A DNA stretch of 64,000 bases from Symbiodinium natans (Eukaryota; Sar; Dinophyceae; Suessiales; Symbiodiniaceae), in NCBI GenBank assembly GCA_905221605.1, contig CAJNDS010002244.1, forward strand, positions 490,082 through 554,081, in the 5' to 3' direction. Position numbers and translations under genes: made by a program. Below, one piece after another: positions 49,506 to 60,700 of the stretch; the stretch's first letter is position 1; each line of letters starts with the position of its first letter. The notes beneath the pieces are model-generated. The model was not told where the DNA came from, did no database searches, and saw nothing but the letters and a program-made list of their open reading frames with translations.

Positions 49506-50454
49506 GTGGGAGGATCTAGACAGTAGGGTCGGCTGAGCTTGAGACGACTGTGGGGCGTTGGTGTGAAATGTTCATTTTGATTAGCTTGGTTCTGGAATGG
49601 GGAAAGAACGGAAAAGGGTTTGCAGGATGTTGAGCGTCGAGATTCGAAGCGCTCTAAGAATACCAGGGCGTAGATATTCCAAACAGCCCCGGCTGCAGAT
49701 GCGTGAGCATATGCCTCCAGGTTTCTGCAAATCCACGACAACTCAGACAAAGGCAAGATTGAGGACTCGCCCGCCAATGCCTTTGTGCTTGGGCGAACAA
49801 GTAGAAGGTCAGTAGCGGGGGCTCTAGACAGGACATTGGGAGACTGTAGATCTGCCCCTGTTGAGATGTTTCAGGTGTATTTAGAGCTTAGGGTCTAGGG
49901 TAAGCTCAGGATTTAGGGTCCCCGAAACCCTAGACCCTAATCCCTAAACCCTAAACCCTAAACCCTAACTTGGATTCCCGGCCTGCAGAGTCTTCAAGCA
50001 CCAAACATCCCCAGCCGTCCAGCCTACAGATCCTTCTGCCAGAAGAAAAGTTCTCTGGAATAGGGTTTAGGGTTTAGGGTTTAGGCTTTAGGGTGAGGGT
50101 TTATTGGGATCCCGTTTTAAAAGGACGCCGTACTGCATGTAGGACCCGAAAGGATGTAGAGAACTACACACCCCTCCATTGCAGCAGAACAGCTTTAGGC
50201 CTCACCTGGAACCTTACTTGTAGTGCTTTTTGAGGGGACTGTATCAGAATCATACCTAATCTTTACGGCTAGCTAGTGCAACACAAGAGGAATCAGCATT
50301 ACCACACAAAAAAGTTCAATTAAGAACCCAGGTATCATCGCAACTAGACATACCTTGATGAAGAATGAGGGTTGGTTGGTTTTCGGGTTCAGGGACTTCT
50401 TGAATTGTCATGTTGTTCGGGTTTTTCAGAAGGGCTGCCTCAGAGCACTTTCGT

Positions 50455-50609
50455 GAGAGCCTTGCGATCTCAAGGTAACGATCTACTACGACTCAAAGCA
50501 GAATCGGGAGATCGCACTGCAGGAGATGAGAGACGTAGCCAACAGCGGCGCGGCTTCCGTGTGCACAGCTCTGGGGGTTAGATGTTACGATCTTGCTGGC
50601 TTCCCCTAG
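50455..50609 (+). CDS. Coding segment, two open frames
   Basis: One frame reads DLKVTIYYDSKQNREIALQE, MRDVANSGAASVCTALGVRC, YDLAGFP and TAG. A second reads GLPQSTFVRALRSQGNDLLR from GGGTTTTTCAG| (50429) to TAG at 50579. The first has better composition. Unidentified. Confidence 0.36.
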
Positions 50610-50665
50610 TGTTGGGCAGTAGGGAATGGGGGAATAAGGTACCATATATAATCCCGTAAGGGGCA

Positions 50666-50823
50666 TATGCCTTAACCTCGAGGCCCAGCTGCCTCAGCAC
50701 CGAGGTCGGACCGGGCAACTGGCGAAGGCGATCTCCATGGATGATTCCTATCCAGGCCTCTTGTGCTGCGCGAACCTATTGGGACTATATAACATCCTGA
50801 TAATTGCCAGCCTCAGACTATAG
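50666..50823 (+). CDS. Coding segment, unknown
   Basis: LNLEAQLPQHRGRTGQLAKA, ISMDDSYPGLLCCANLLGLY, NILIIASLRL and TAG. It follows an AT-rich block (50610-50672) that resembles 60716-60785. Confidence 0.38.
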
Positions 50824-50925
50824 TGCATCCCAGGCATTGCAAATCCGGAGGTTGAGGTTCCAATGCGCAAGATGCATCGCAAGAGGAAGACGTTGCATGA
50901 GACCTGAGATAGCAGTTGGCTAAGC

Positions 50926-51145
50926 ACTGTTTGTGGCCAAGCGCCTCAGCACTAGGATATCAAAGACGAGGGGGGCTGCTCGCATTGCTACGCTCAAGCT
51001 CCTACGGCTCACAAGCCCGAAAGCTAGGTGCTACGGATCACTCCAAAACCTGAACCCCGAAAGCCTTCAAACCGTAAGTTACAACCCCACAGACAGTGGA
51101 CTACCGAAGCTCCCAGCCGATTCTTTGGAGACGCGGTTTACCTAA
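50926..51145 (+). CDS. Coding segment, basic
   Basis: After TTGGCTAAG| the frame reads LFVAKRLSTRISKTRGAARI, ATLKLLRLTSPKARCYGSLQ, NLNPESLQTVSYNPTDSGLP, KLPADSLETRFT and TAA. Basic N-terminus. No domain recognised. Confidence 0.38.
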
Positions 51146-52160
51146 ACTATGACAACGGTTCCTTTGCGGGGCTTTTGGTCTTGCTTTTGTTGTATAGGGC
51201 CTTATAGTCAGGCTACTCAAAGCAGGACCACAAATACATAGAATTGCCCAGATGCCTTTGGGGCGCGTGTGCCAGAAATATTGATGCGGATTGTCTACAT
51301 CGACAAGCAGGAGACACCTATTCTGGGGGCTGGGAGGCACAGTCTGAGTCTACGTGCTTTAGCTGGACCCCTCACTTGTACTTAATTGCTCTGGGTGCCT
51401 AAGTTTCCTAGCTCAACGAACTTGAACCATGAAATCCGAAGCGCCCCTCAACATTACGAACCCTGGGGTCGAGAGGCGTCGAATGGCTTCGGGTTCAAGG
51501 ATTCGGGCTCCTAAATGCAGAGTTTAAGAATTCTCTGGGAAGCCCATTTCAAAAGGTTCAGGTCTCAGCCTGTAGCTTGGGGGGGGGGGGGGGAGTGTCC
51601 AAAAATTCAGGGATTCGGGCCAGTATGGCCAGTGCTTTCCAGCATCTGCTGCGTGCAGAACCATCTTTTGGTGGTAGAGTGCTCCTTGCAACCTCAAGTT
51701 TTAGGGTTTGGGGTTTCGGTCAGTAGTTTCACCTGGGGAACTGGACAAGTAGAAATTTACATATTATATATATATATACATATTTATTTAAATAACTAAC
51801 ATTAATCATACTCATAAATCATAATCATAAGAAAAGCCAGGACATTCAGTTCCAGGCAGGCTGGGAGACAGGCCGCCACTCTGAACCTGCTTTCATGGAC
51901 ATGACCCATGGTCCCGAAAGTGAGTTTGTAAGGGTTTAGGGTTTCTCGGTTTAGGGGTTGAGGGTTTAGAATCGAGGACTTAGGATTTTAGGGTTCTGGC
52001 CGTTCTGGCCTCGAGCTTCAAAGGGCTCAGGGGCAAGCGTCTAGGAGAGTTGCTCAAGGGATTTGCTGGGCTTGCTGTTCGACCTGCACTCTCACCGCTT
52101 GATAGAAATATTCCGAAACCCTCAACACAAACCCTTTAAGGAATTTTAGGGTCGGCATCC

Positions 52161-52442
52161 TTGCAGATCTCCAAGGAATCTGCATGCTGTCCGGGACGAG
52201 ACCAGCAATCCACGAGCACCTTCGCGCAATGGCTTTGGGAGTGGGGGCGGAGGCAACTTTTCTACGCCCTGAGCCCACCTTTACCTTTCCCCGAAGATCC
52301 AGAACTTCCCCTAAACCCTACACCCTGTCCACCCTCCGTTTCTACATGGGGTCTTGAGCTGTCACGACTGGTGCTATGGCCTCACACCTTGCGAAGTGGA
52401 ATTTTAACCAGCGCCCGACGCGTCTTCATACCTCATGTTTAG
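52161..52442 (+). CDS. Possible coding segment
   Basis: QISKESACCPGRDQQSTSTF, AQWLWEWGRRQLFYALSPPL, PFPEDPELPLNPTPCPPSVS and on to IPHV TAG. Pro-rich centre. Borders unresolved. Confidence 0.32.
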   Translation: MQISKESACCPGRDQQSTSTFAQWLWEWGRRQLFYALSPPLPFPEDPELPLNPTPCPPSVSTWGLELSRLVLWPHTLRSGILTSARRVFIPHV

Positions 52443-53276
52443 GTAGGCTCAGAATTTAGGGTCAGGGTTCAGGTTTATCATTGTTCAAGGTGGTTCTCTA
52501 CCAATATGATGCGACGAACCCGATGAATCCACACGGACTTCTGATCGCTTATGCAGAGGACGCGGCTTTCTTCTTGTGTGTTTGAGGAGGGGTTGTGTGT
52601 GTTTGCGGAGGGGGACGGAGGCGGAACTCACTCACCGAAATTTCTCAAGTTTAGCAAAGATAGAGAAAGAGAGAATTCAACTTGGATTTTGGGTTTATAC
52701 TATGGAAAAACTGGAAAGCAAACAAAACGCACTGGAGAAGACCATGTGAAAGCTTTCACGGAGGGACGATTGGGATCACATGTCCTTATCGCCGCTTGTT
52801 CCCTACAGACGGGGCGTGCGCGCAACCCGCAGAAAGGAGTGGAGACCCTGACCTTCAAGTCACAAAAAAGAAAGACAGAGCGAGAGAGAGACAACGAAGA
52901 GTAAGCGCGCGCTAGTGACACTCAGGACCCCCTCACTCTTGTTGGGGGGTTGATATCTTCCTGAATTTCGCTATGCCATGGGGCTTTGGACACGATCCCT
53001 CTTGTACGCCCGAATGAGGGTTCGCCGTTCTTGTTCACAGGACTTCGTGCATTTTCTTATTGCGAAAGGAATTGCAAAGAGAGCCAAGACCCAAAACAAC
53101 CTGCAGCTAGCCCTAAAAACATACAGTAAACTCCCAGAAAGTTGGAAGATTGTTTAAGGATGATTAGAGTTGGGGCTTCCCTTTACCATACCCTTGGGGT
53201 ATGGGGATGAGGATCTTTTAGCTTTTTGGAGTCTTACCTGTAGATTAGAGCACTGGATCCCCCTGCTACTTAGCAG

Positions 53277-53378
53277 GAGTGGACCGCGCCACACAGCAGC
53301 AAAGTGGTTCGGACTGTCAAGCCTGTCGTCTCGGACTTCGACACCTTCACTGTGGGCTTCTGGGAACTCATCCAGTGA
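53277..53378 (+). CDS. Exon with a VSDFDTFTVG motif
   Basis: CTACTTAGCAG|G opens a 34-codon frame, EWTAPHSSKVVRTVKPVVSD, FDTFTVGFWELIQ, TGA. A (V/L)VSDFDTF-type motif is one I associate with large uncharacterised dinoflagellate proteins, but I cannot verify this here. The final TGA could be the real end or follow a missed donor at ATCCAG|TGAAG. A 152-codon frame covers the same bases in another phase and looks less natural. Confidence 0.45.
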   Translation, partial: EWTAPHSSKVVRTVKPVVSDFDTFTVGFWELIQ

Positions 53379-53957
53379 AGCCCAGCACCCCCCAAACCCA
53401 AACCCCCAAATACCTTTGAACTATGAATATACCGTAGTTCATACACAAAAAGAATCCCTAAAACCTGCCGGCGAGAATATGCCAAGGCATTGTAAGCATC
53501 ACGAGCACAAAAAGTGTTCCGGTTTCCATGCTATGGGTCAAGAAACAGCCCCCTCCCCCCTCTCCCCGCCCCCACAGCGTACTGGGTTTAGGGATGAGAT
53601 ATCGGTATCACCCCCTCATACCTCCTGAACTGTAGTATGCACTGCCCAAACAATCCGTTCGGCTATCATCCTTGTCAAACCTAAACCCCCAAAACCCTAA
53701 ACCCGACACCCAAACCCTAAACCCCAAATGCTTTCGACCTAGAAACCATCCTGATCCTTACAATGCCCGAAAGATTTGAACCTCAAAAACTTGAAACCCT
53801 TCTTCTATAAGTGGAGTTCTAAGGATAATAGTTAAGCGAGTTACTATGTTCTACCTCTTGAACAACCCCATTAAACAGAGAAACCCACCCTTTTTGTTTC
53901 CCTCGGTTGCCTGGGAACCTCAGAACTATCTCGAAGCCGAATCCTGAAGCTATTTCA

Positions 53958-54098
53958 CTTGGAGGTTCATGGGTAGTCTTAAGTGCTGTTCTAAGTATGA
54001 TACCTTGACTTAGAAGCCTTTTGGGGCACTTACAACCCTACTTAAAAATACTCCTCAACCCTAAACCCTACATAGGACTACCCAAATGAACCTGCGAG
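53958..54098. mobile_element. Family A element with CCCTAAA units inside
   Basis: CTTGGAGGTTCATGGGTAG and CTACCCAAATGAACCTGCGAG. The interior contains CAACCCTAAACCCTACA. Confidence 0.72.
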
Positions 54099-54572
54099 CA
54101 GGCAGCAAGGGAATGCTCTATGAGCAACTCCCACCAGAGCAGATCGAGCTGGAGCTGTGGAGCCTGGACAGAACCAGGCTCCACAACTGAAATCGGGTTC
54201 GGCTTCAGGGTTTGGGGTTTAGGGTTTAGAGTTTAGGTTGGAGTCTGGGTTCAAAAGGGTTTAGGGTGGCATTCAGGGTTTCACCGGGTTTGAGTCTTAG
54301 GCTTTGCTTGTTGTCAAGCGAGACGCAGCTTTGCTTCTGCCACTTGCAGGTTGTTACATGGCTTGAGGGTAGAAACTTCAGGCTCTCAGAAGCCCAATCC
54401 TTGAAGGGCACGGTCCGCCGCCAAAGTCTGTAGAGAAAGTAGGGCTGATCCCCAAGAATTCCCCTATTCTCATCTTCAAGATCCCTTATTCTAAGTTTCA
54501 AGAAATGAGCTCCAGTGTGGTGGGTGATGTGCAACTGTAGGCCTTTCGGGCCACCAGGAATTCCGCACCTTT

Positions 54573-54905
54573 TTGTGTTTTTACCAGCCCGACACCCTGA
54601 TAGGCTTTTACTTTTCGGGTGTTGGTGGCGAAGCATGGCTTCGGGTTCGCAGTCTGGTCCTTAAAAAGACTTCGTCAGTAAGCCTGCAACCTCATGGTTG
54701 CTTCTCTGTAAATCTGCCTCGAGGAGTATGTGGAGTCGAAACCCTGAGCCTCCAAAGTTTCAATCATTCAGTCAGCGCACCACTGTGGAAATGCCTTATG
54801 GAGCTTCTCGATCATCCTCATTTCCACGGATACACCCCCTTATTTCATAAGGATCATGGTAGAAAGCGTGTTCCTGAATTCAAAAGGTTCGGTATGGGGG
54901 CTTGA
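54573..54905 (+). CDS. 110-codon ORF, unknown
   Basis: Includes GVCGVETLSLQSFNHSVSAP, LWKCLMELLDHPHFHGYTPL, FHKDHGRKRVPEFKRFGMGA, TGA. The C-terminal half looks protein-like. The N-terminal half may be intron. A minus-strand frame overlaps the first part. Confidence 0.34.
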   Translation: MCFYQPDTLIGFYFSGVGGEAWLRVRSLVLKKTSSVSLQPHGCFSVNLPRGVCGVETLSLQSFNHSVSAPLWKCLMELLDHPHFHGYTPLFHKDHGRKRVPEFKRFGMGA

Positions 54906-55315
54906 TGGGAATCCCAAGCCGATAAGGTCTAAGGCTAGGGTTTAGGGTGGCTGGCTGGCCAGGGACATTCTGAGCCAGCAAAGCTCCGACACGTGGACCT
55001 CGCGGTGGCTCAAGGCCCTCCGACGGCCGGTGGGGGCTTAGGGCTTCTTCCACCCTAAGCCCTTAGACCCCTTATATGAACCCCTCTCCTAAACCGCAAA
55101 ACCCTTTCTTTAAACCCTTAAGCTCCTAATTCCCGAAACCCCTTATATGAGCCCCTAAACCCTGAAATTCCTAGACCCTAAAAATCCCTAAACCCTAAAC
55201 CCCCACTTGAAAAAAATAATGATAACAATAATGATGAACAAGGTCCAAGAGGTCCGAAGATGCCACGGCAAAATCCCCAAAGCCTCACCCTAAGCGCTTA
55301 AGTTGGGGGGGGTTC

Positions 55316-55355
55316 TGGGTTTAGGGTTTAGGGTTTAGGGTTTAGGGTTTAGGGA
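55316..55355 (+). repeat. TTTAGGG array
   Basis: Five to six pure units. Confidence 0.9.
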
Positions 55356-55575
55356 AGGAGGTCAACACCCTGACTGAAACTTTTGACTGCATATCCCTGT
55401 GCCACGGGCTCATATGAACTTGATCCAAAGTCTCTGGAGCCTGTCCTTGCAGGAGCCGGAAGCCTCAATCCTCGAAGCCTGATTCAAGGACCCCACACCC
55501 ACCACTCCAACTCTAATAGAGGAGGTTCATCTAGCAAAAAAAGAGTGCAGCATGTGCCTCAAGATCTTAATTTGA

Positions 55576-55679
55576 ATGCAGCTGCAGGTCCTCAGCGAGG
55601 CTGCCAAGCAGGGCCGACATCCGGATATCCCTCCGTGGCTTGGCTCGGTTAGCCTAGGTCCTAGGGTTCCTCCTTGGAG
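55576..55679 (+). CDS. Possible exon running into a family A element
   Basis: QLQVLSEAAKQGRHPDIPPW, LGSVSLGPRVP then TWG-like element codons. The frame ends in phase 2 at GAG|GTTC. The right terminus of this element copy is too diverged to test a join. Confidence 0.3.
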
Positions 55680-55790
55680 GTTCATTTGGGTAGTTGTGAG
55701 TAGGGTGATAGCTGCCTTGAATAGGGTTATGAGTATACTCATGCTTCTATGGTACCTATGCTTATGAATTTTCACTACCCGTGAACGTTG
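55673..55790. mobile_element. Family A element, diverged right end
   Basis: CTTGGAGGTTCATTTGGGTAG and CACTACCCGTGAACGTTGC. Confidence 0.68.
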
Positions 55791-55906
55791 CACGCCCTTG
55801 AAACCGCTCAAACCTTTCCCCTGGAAAATGCAGACAAGTCAAGGGCCCCGAACGCGAGGCATTTGGGGGTCCTGGGGGCTCGACGTGTTTACGGTTTAGG
55901 GTATAG

Positions 55907-56076
55907 GGTGGGTGCTGCTTGCCGGGCATGAACTGGCTATAGTGGAGCATCAAGACGCGGATGACAGGTATGGCTTTGGTGATCCCACATCGTACAGCTT
56001 GGTCGAGCAGGTGGGATGCCCAAAAACCAAAGTTTGTAGACTTGCACGCCACGTCGTAGGGAGCCACGTTACTTGA
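55907..56076 (+). CDS. Coding segment after a telomeric acceptor; possible decayed zeta-GST tail
   Basis: TTTAGGGTATAG| precedes WVLLAGHELAIVEHQDADDR, YGFGDPTSYSLVEQ and continues VGCPKTKVCRLARHVVGSHV, T, TGA. If one base were absent after LVEQ, the next frame would read VWDAQKPKFVDLHATS, so that LVEQVWDAQKPKFVDL recalls the LVPQV-x-N-A-x-R-F-x-V-D-L segment of maleylacetoacetate isomerase/zeta-class glutathione transferase. This is a weak resemblance from memory and may be chance. Confidence 0.4.
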
Positions 56077-56969
56077 CCCTGCGCATCCCTGAGCTTGAAG
56101 CTGTAGATGTTAAGTTTTCGCCTCTCAGTCGGCGCCCCCCCCACCCAACACTCTGCCCTTAACCCTCAACCTCACCGCCAGCTACCCCCCCAAATAGGCC
56201 CAGGCCTAACGGCTTTTTTCTGACCTTTAGCCTCAACCCTGAATGCTTTCTCAGCTGACGACCTCTTTGTCGGAATCTGATTGCCATCGGAACTTGCCCA
56301 TTTAGGTATAGTTTGTGCTGGAAGGGATTGCCCCCAACCTGAAAACGAGCAGGTGATCAAAGCCACTCAAGTCTCTGGCGCTGTCCGTCATGGCGCAGAA
56401 TGCTTTAATTTTTTCTTTCCGCAGGCGTGGTGCTTGGGGTTTGGTGTTTAGTTTTGATTGAAAGCCTGTTGGGAAAAAGGCAAGGCTTATTAGGCTTGTT
56501 GATCTGAAGACTATGGCTCCTTTTTGGAGGTTCCGGTTATGATACGGGCCCTTGGTGTCGATGCCCCGCCCTCCACATCTTAGATCCTATGGTCCGCAAG
56601 ACGGAGATAGGGCTTAGGGCCATCCTGGACGCCGCGCTTTCACAGGGTGGGGGTTGCAGTGTTAAGCTTCATTGAGCCCTCAAGGTGTTCCGCATGCTGT
56701 AGGTTCTAAACCCTGTTGTATCACTTTCTGAATGGAGGGCACAAGAGGGTAGCGAAGAGAGAGTGCCCCATTCCCAGAAGGGCTGCGCCAGCAGCAAAGC
56801 CCCCCCCTCTGACCGGACACTCCACCCAGCTGCGCTGTCACCCCTCCTAAACCCTCAAAACCCCTAGAACCCCTAAACCCTAGCTTCTTTAGAACTTGCT
56901 TAAACCACCCTCTTTAGGGCTTTATTTGTTTGGGGCTTCAGGGGCCCCTGACCTGTCGATGGTTTGTAG

Positions 56970-57123
56970 GAGTTGGACTCGGAGTACCTGATCGTCTGGC
57001 ATGGCTTCAACGACAAGCCTTGGGAGCCTTGCTTGGAGGTTCATGGGTAGTTATAAGTAGGGTACCTCCAAGTGCCATTTCCAGGGAGCCCAGCCTTTGT
57101 GTTTAGGGCTTTTAGTGCTTTGA
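56970..57123 (+). CDS. Coding segment with a 41-bp family A element
   Basis: GGTTTGTAG|G opens ELDSEYLIVWHGFNDKPWEP, C. The element follows at 57032. Removing it with one TG continues HFQGAQPLCLGLLVL and TGA at 57121. Unremoved, the element brings a TAG. Good coding character on the left. The right is weaker because part resembles heptamer text. Confidence 0.42.
57032..57072. mobile_element. 41-bp family A deletion derivative with TG/TG duplication
   Basis: CTTGGAGGTTCATGGGTAG plus TTATAAGTAGG, then only ACCTCCAAG of the right end. Flanked by TG on both sides, so the size reduction did not disturb the target duplication. Confidence 0.85.
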
Positions 57124-57259
57124 TTACACTAAAGGATATTGGGATCCTCAGGGTCCGGGCCCTTTGGGTTAATATGCTCTTCTGCAGTTGCCCTAGTGAC
57201 CTCGTGCTCCAGTCCCAGGCTACAGCCCCAAAACCCTAAGCCATAAACCCTAACCCAAG

Positions 57260-57457
57260 CACGCGATCCTGGGGCGAAGTGAAACGACCAGCATTCATGC
57301 CACAAGACCTAAGGAGTATCACGACGGACCGAGTTTGCTGAAGTTCCTCCGAGAACGCATCGCCGAGGGGTGCTTCAGACGCAGCAACTGTGAACTCCGG
57401 GCATGTTCCGCTTGGACGAAAAGTCTTCTCATTGTAGGGTCCGTGCTTCGTTTTTGA
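57260..57457 (+). CDS. Coding segment, strand ambiguous
   Basis: After CTAACCCAAG| the frame reads HAILGRSETTSIHATRPKEY, HDGPSLLKFLRERIAEGCFR, RSNCELRACSAWTKSLLIVG, SVLRF, TGA. A minus-strand frame (57236-57649, 137 codons, with DWTFRVDAWASGGSKTKHG) is also credible. Only one can be real. Confidence 0.33.
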   Translation, partial: HAILGRSETTSIHATRPKEYHDGPSLLKFLRERIAEGCFRRSNCELRACSAWTKSLLIVGSVLRF

Positions 57458-57924
57458 ACCACCAGACGCCCAGGCGTCGACCCTGAAAGTCCAGTCCATG
57501 TGTGGAGTTGTGCTGAGAGCTGGAAACCAAAAACCCTGTAGCGGTTTGGCATTGAGATTTTCAGTGGGGTCTGGGAACGCCACATTACCACACACAGGCT
57601 TGCAGCGCTGCAGCTGCCAAGGGCACCTGCCTGGCTCCGATGCCACCACCCAAACCTCGAAAACTTTGCCTCACAACCCTCAAAATTGAGTCTGGGCTTA
57701 GTCAGAGTAACTTAAATCGGTAACCCTTCATCCTCTTCTTTGCAAAGGCACAGGGTGTCTTTGGATAGGGTCAAGAACGGCTGTCACAATCTCTTAGAGC
57801 ATGTGCCAACTGCGCCCGGCCGCTGTTGTTCTTACCACATACCTGTGTGACTGCACTCCGACTCAAGCATCCCTAAGCATGAGATCAAGGGGAGTACAGG
57901 AACGTAGGGCATAGCCCAGACACC

Positions 57925-58203
57925 TTGCCAGAAACTGGGTTCAGGTCTTTGAAAGTTCCTTTTTGTTTGCCGAGGTATTGCTTTCCGCTCAACCCTGTAT
58001 GGGCGGTGCGCGATCATGGTTGGTACGAGGCAGAACGGGGTCAGGGAGCTGAACGAAACCCAGGGCTCCCTAAAGGCTACTCAGGCCCTAAACCCCTCAA
58101 CCCCTCAACCGAGGCCCTGTGGGTTCCTGTATCCAAAGTACACGAAGGGTTTAGAGGCTTAGGGGTTGAGGCCCAGAAACAGCAGTTCACACAGCCTGTT
58201 TAG
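57925..58203 (+). CDS. Possible coding segment
   Basis: WAVRDHGWYEAERGQGAERN, PGLPKGYSGPKPLNP and on to QKQQFTQPV TAG. The NPKP and LNP stretches reflect heptamer text, so only the centre is supported. Confidence 0.3.
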   Translation: MPETGFRSLKVPFCLPRYCFPLNPVWAVRDHGWYEAERGQGAERNPGLPKGYSGPKPLNPSTEALWVPVSKVHEGFRGLGVEAQKQQFTQPV

Positions 58204-59004
58204 GGATTCACGCTCAGAGTTCAGGGTCTCAGGTTCAGGGCTTTGGGGTTTTGGGGGGATCGTAGGGCTCCAGGCAGAGAGCCTAAAGCATCTCGACAGC
58301 CTAAGACTTGCCGCACTCCCCAGCGGCACTTGAACAGCAAGCCCTACTTGTAAACCCGAAGCTCCAACAACTCCCGAGTCCTACTCCCCAACGTCGGAGA
58401 AAGACCTCAAACCCTCAAGCTCTCAGCCCTAAACAAATAGAGGGGTCGGAAGAAGTACTACTATTCCCTCAGGGTATCTTAACATTTATACTATTCAAAC
58501 TAGAGTAAAGCCCTCTTAACTATTCAGGCCCGGTTGTTAGGTGCGGATAGCTTGTATTGGAAACATTGTGTTCATGAGGGATCCTTCAGGAGGTATGAAT
58601 TCTTCAGAGGCTTCAAACGGCCGAGCATGGGTATCCTAAAGTAATTGCCTTCAACCATGCAGGGGTCCTAGCCCCCTTTGTTTGAATCCTCAAGCCGCCT
58701 CAAACCTCATTAGGAAAGGGGGCATTGGGCTCTCTGAGCGCAGCCTAAACCCTAAACCCGCTATGCTGTTGAAAGGTCTACTCCGAACTGGTGGCAAGCC
58801 AGGCGCTCCGGCACAAGACAAGCCTCATCCCCTGACGGCCCCTAACCCTGTTCAGGGTTTAGGGGTGCAGGGGTTTAGGGTTCTCCAAACAGGGTGTGGG
58901 GTGTAGTGTAGGGTGTAGGGTCTCCAAAGTGTGGCTCTCAGAAAAAAGAAGGACCTGCTCATGTCTCCTGGGAATACTTTCTGGTAGAGCCTGCCGGAGT
59001 CCAG

Positions 59005-59337
59005 ATGCAAAAAGGGGCCCCATGCTCAAACCGCATGGGCTTTTTTTACAGCTACATGTGCGCTCTTTTGGGGTTCCTCTTTAGTAAGTATCTTCCTTCT
59101 GGCCATCGATATAAAGTTGCATTGTTAGGTCGAAAGTCGATGATGCAGAAGGCTCAACATTTGCTCAGAGCCACCTCCCCGGCCCACGCCCTGTTGCCAA
59201 AGCTGAAGGTGCTCAGAACTGTGTGGGCATTTTGGCCCAAAGCCGTTCTCTTGCGTTTTAGGGGTAAGGGTTGGTTAGGGGTTTTTGGGCATGAGTTTGT
59301 TTCCAGTTCCTGGCGCAAGAGGGGCTCGGGGTTTTAA
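59005..59337 (+). CDS. 110-codon ORF, unknown
   Basis: MGFFYSYMCALLGFLFSKYL, PSGHRYKVALLGRKSMMQKA, QHLLRATSPAHALLPKLKVL and on to TAA. Possible N-terminal membrane helix. No family. Confidence 0.35.
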   Translation: MQKGAPCSNRMGFFYSYMCALLGFLFSKYLPSGHRYKVALLGRKSMMQKAQHLLRATSPAHALLPKLKVLRTVWAFWPKAVLLRFRGKGWLGVFGHEFVSSSWRKRGSGF

Positions 59338-59376
59338 GCGCCTGGGCTCAAAAGGGTTTAAGGTGAGCATGTCAAC

Positions 59377-59565
59377 TTGGGAGTAGCAGCTCTGCACCGC
59401 CTACTGAGCACTGGCTGTCTGACATACAACGGTATCTTTCAAGATGCCCTTGTTGAAGAACACTCCTTCGTAAATAAGGAAAGAGTTCTTTCGGAGAATA
59501 AAGGCTTCACGTCCTTTGACTCGTTGTTGTTTGGAAGACGGCTGGGCATCTTCAAGTGTAGCTAG
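59377..59565 (+). CDS. 62-codon ORF, unknown
   Basis: GVAALHRLLSTGCLTYNGIF, QDALVEEHSFVNKERVLSEN, KGFTSFDSLLFGRRLGIFKC, S, TAG. Balanced composition and no heptamer bases inside. Confidence 0.38.
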   Translation: MGVAALHRLLSTGCLTYNGIFQDALVEEHSFVNKERVLSENKGFTSFDSLLFGRRLGIFKCS

Positions 59566-59881
59566 GGCCCGGAGCATCCTCAACACTCACCCTTCTTGCC
59601 GAGCGGCGAGGTAGCACGCAGTACTGTGGCGAGCTGGCTCCCAAAGGAGGCAGTCGAGCGCATCGAGTGGCATGACTGATTTCGGCCTAGGCCCTAAGGT
59701 AAAAATAATCTCGACTGCGATGAGAGTCTAGGGCGTGAGTGATGCTATGCAGCTCCCCATGGGCCCTTGTTTCCGGTTCCTAAAGTTTTCTGAAGTTTAC
59801 GTTTAAGGTCGAAATCTTGCTCCCCTCTCCTCCACACCATGCAACAACAGGCTCACCCCCTAGGCCATGGAGTGGAATTTC

Positions 59882-59967
59882 TTGGGATGCTCCCCCATAT
59901 ACTAACAGTCCTTATAAAGGATTATAATAGCGGTTACTATAATCCCTATCAAGTATAAGGAATGTCA
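59882..59967. mobile_element. Family B element, diverged right end
   Basis: TTGGGATGCTCCCCCATATA and TATAAGGAATGTCA, with ACAGTCCTTATAAAGGA inside. Confidence 0.7.
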
Positions 59968-60654
59968 ATCATATCCGGTCGTGACCCCACCCCTCTTACC
60001 CCGATCTGCGGCTGGTTGTTTGCTCTTCCTGCTGAAACCTTTACTCATCCCCCGAAACCTCGAAATCCCACCCCTAAGCCTAGCGCTAAGCCCAGAAACC
60101 CTGTGAAACCCTGAACCCCGAATCAATGCAGAAGTTTGATGTCAGAGATCCGGAGACGTCAAATCGGGCGCTTGGAGTAGCTTTAGCGCCCCGCGTTTCG
60201 TGGGCAGTGACTGGCCTGGTGCGGTTTAGGGTTTGGGGCTTGGGGGCCGTTAGGTTGGCAAAAGGGTTTTGAGCTGGTTGTTTGTTGAGAAGCTGCACTG
60301 GCAGTCGCAACTCACACGTCTTTTGTGCCTTTCAGGTTCATGCTATGCATAGTATAGAGCACATGAACCAGCAGTGTTATGCACATGTCTTTTCTACCTA
60401 CATATACATATCCAAATATGTTGGTTTCAATCGTGCGCCTGAGCTGCCGGAATCTCGCAAGGTGCTCTAGTAGGATCTATGCCCTGAACCCTAAAGGCCC
60501 TAAAACTCTTTACCCTAAACCCTAGCCCTAAACCCTAAACCCTGACTGCGGCCATAGGTCCATCCACCGGGACTTCCCGCAAGGTTTCCAAGTTCTAGAG
60601 TCGAGTGAGAGCCAAGCCGACAAGAAGGAAGATCTCGACCAGGAGGAGAGCTCT

Positions 60655-60700
60655 GGGGTTTAGGGTTTAGGATTTAGGGTTTAGGGTTTAGGGGTTAGGG
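60655..60700 (+). repeat. TTTAGGG array
   Basis: Six degenerate units. Confidence 0.85.

Noticed and set aside
53170-53628. 152-codon plus-strand ORF
   Set aside because: The overlapping EWTAPHSS...DFDTFTVG frame starting at an AG|G acceptor is more protein-like.
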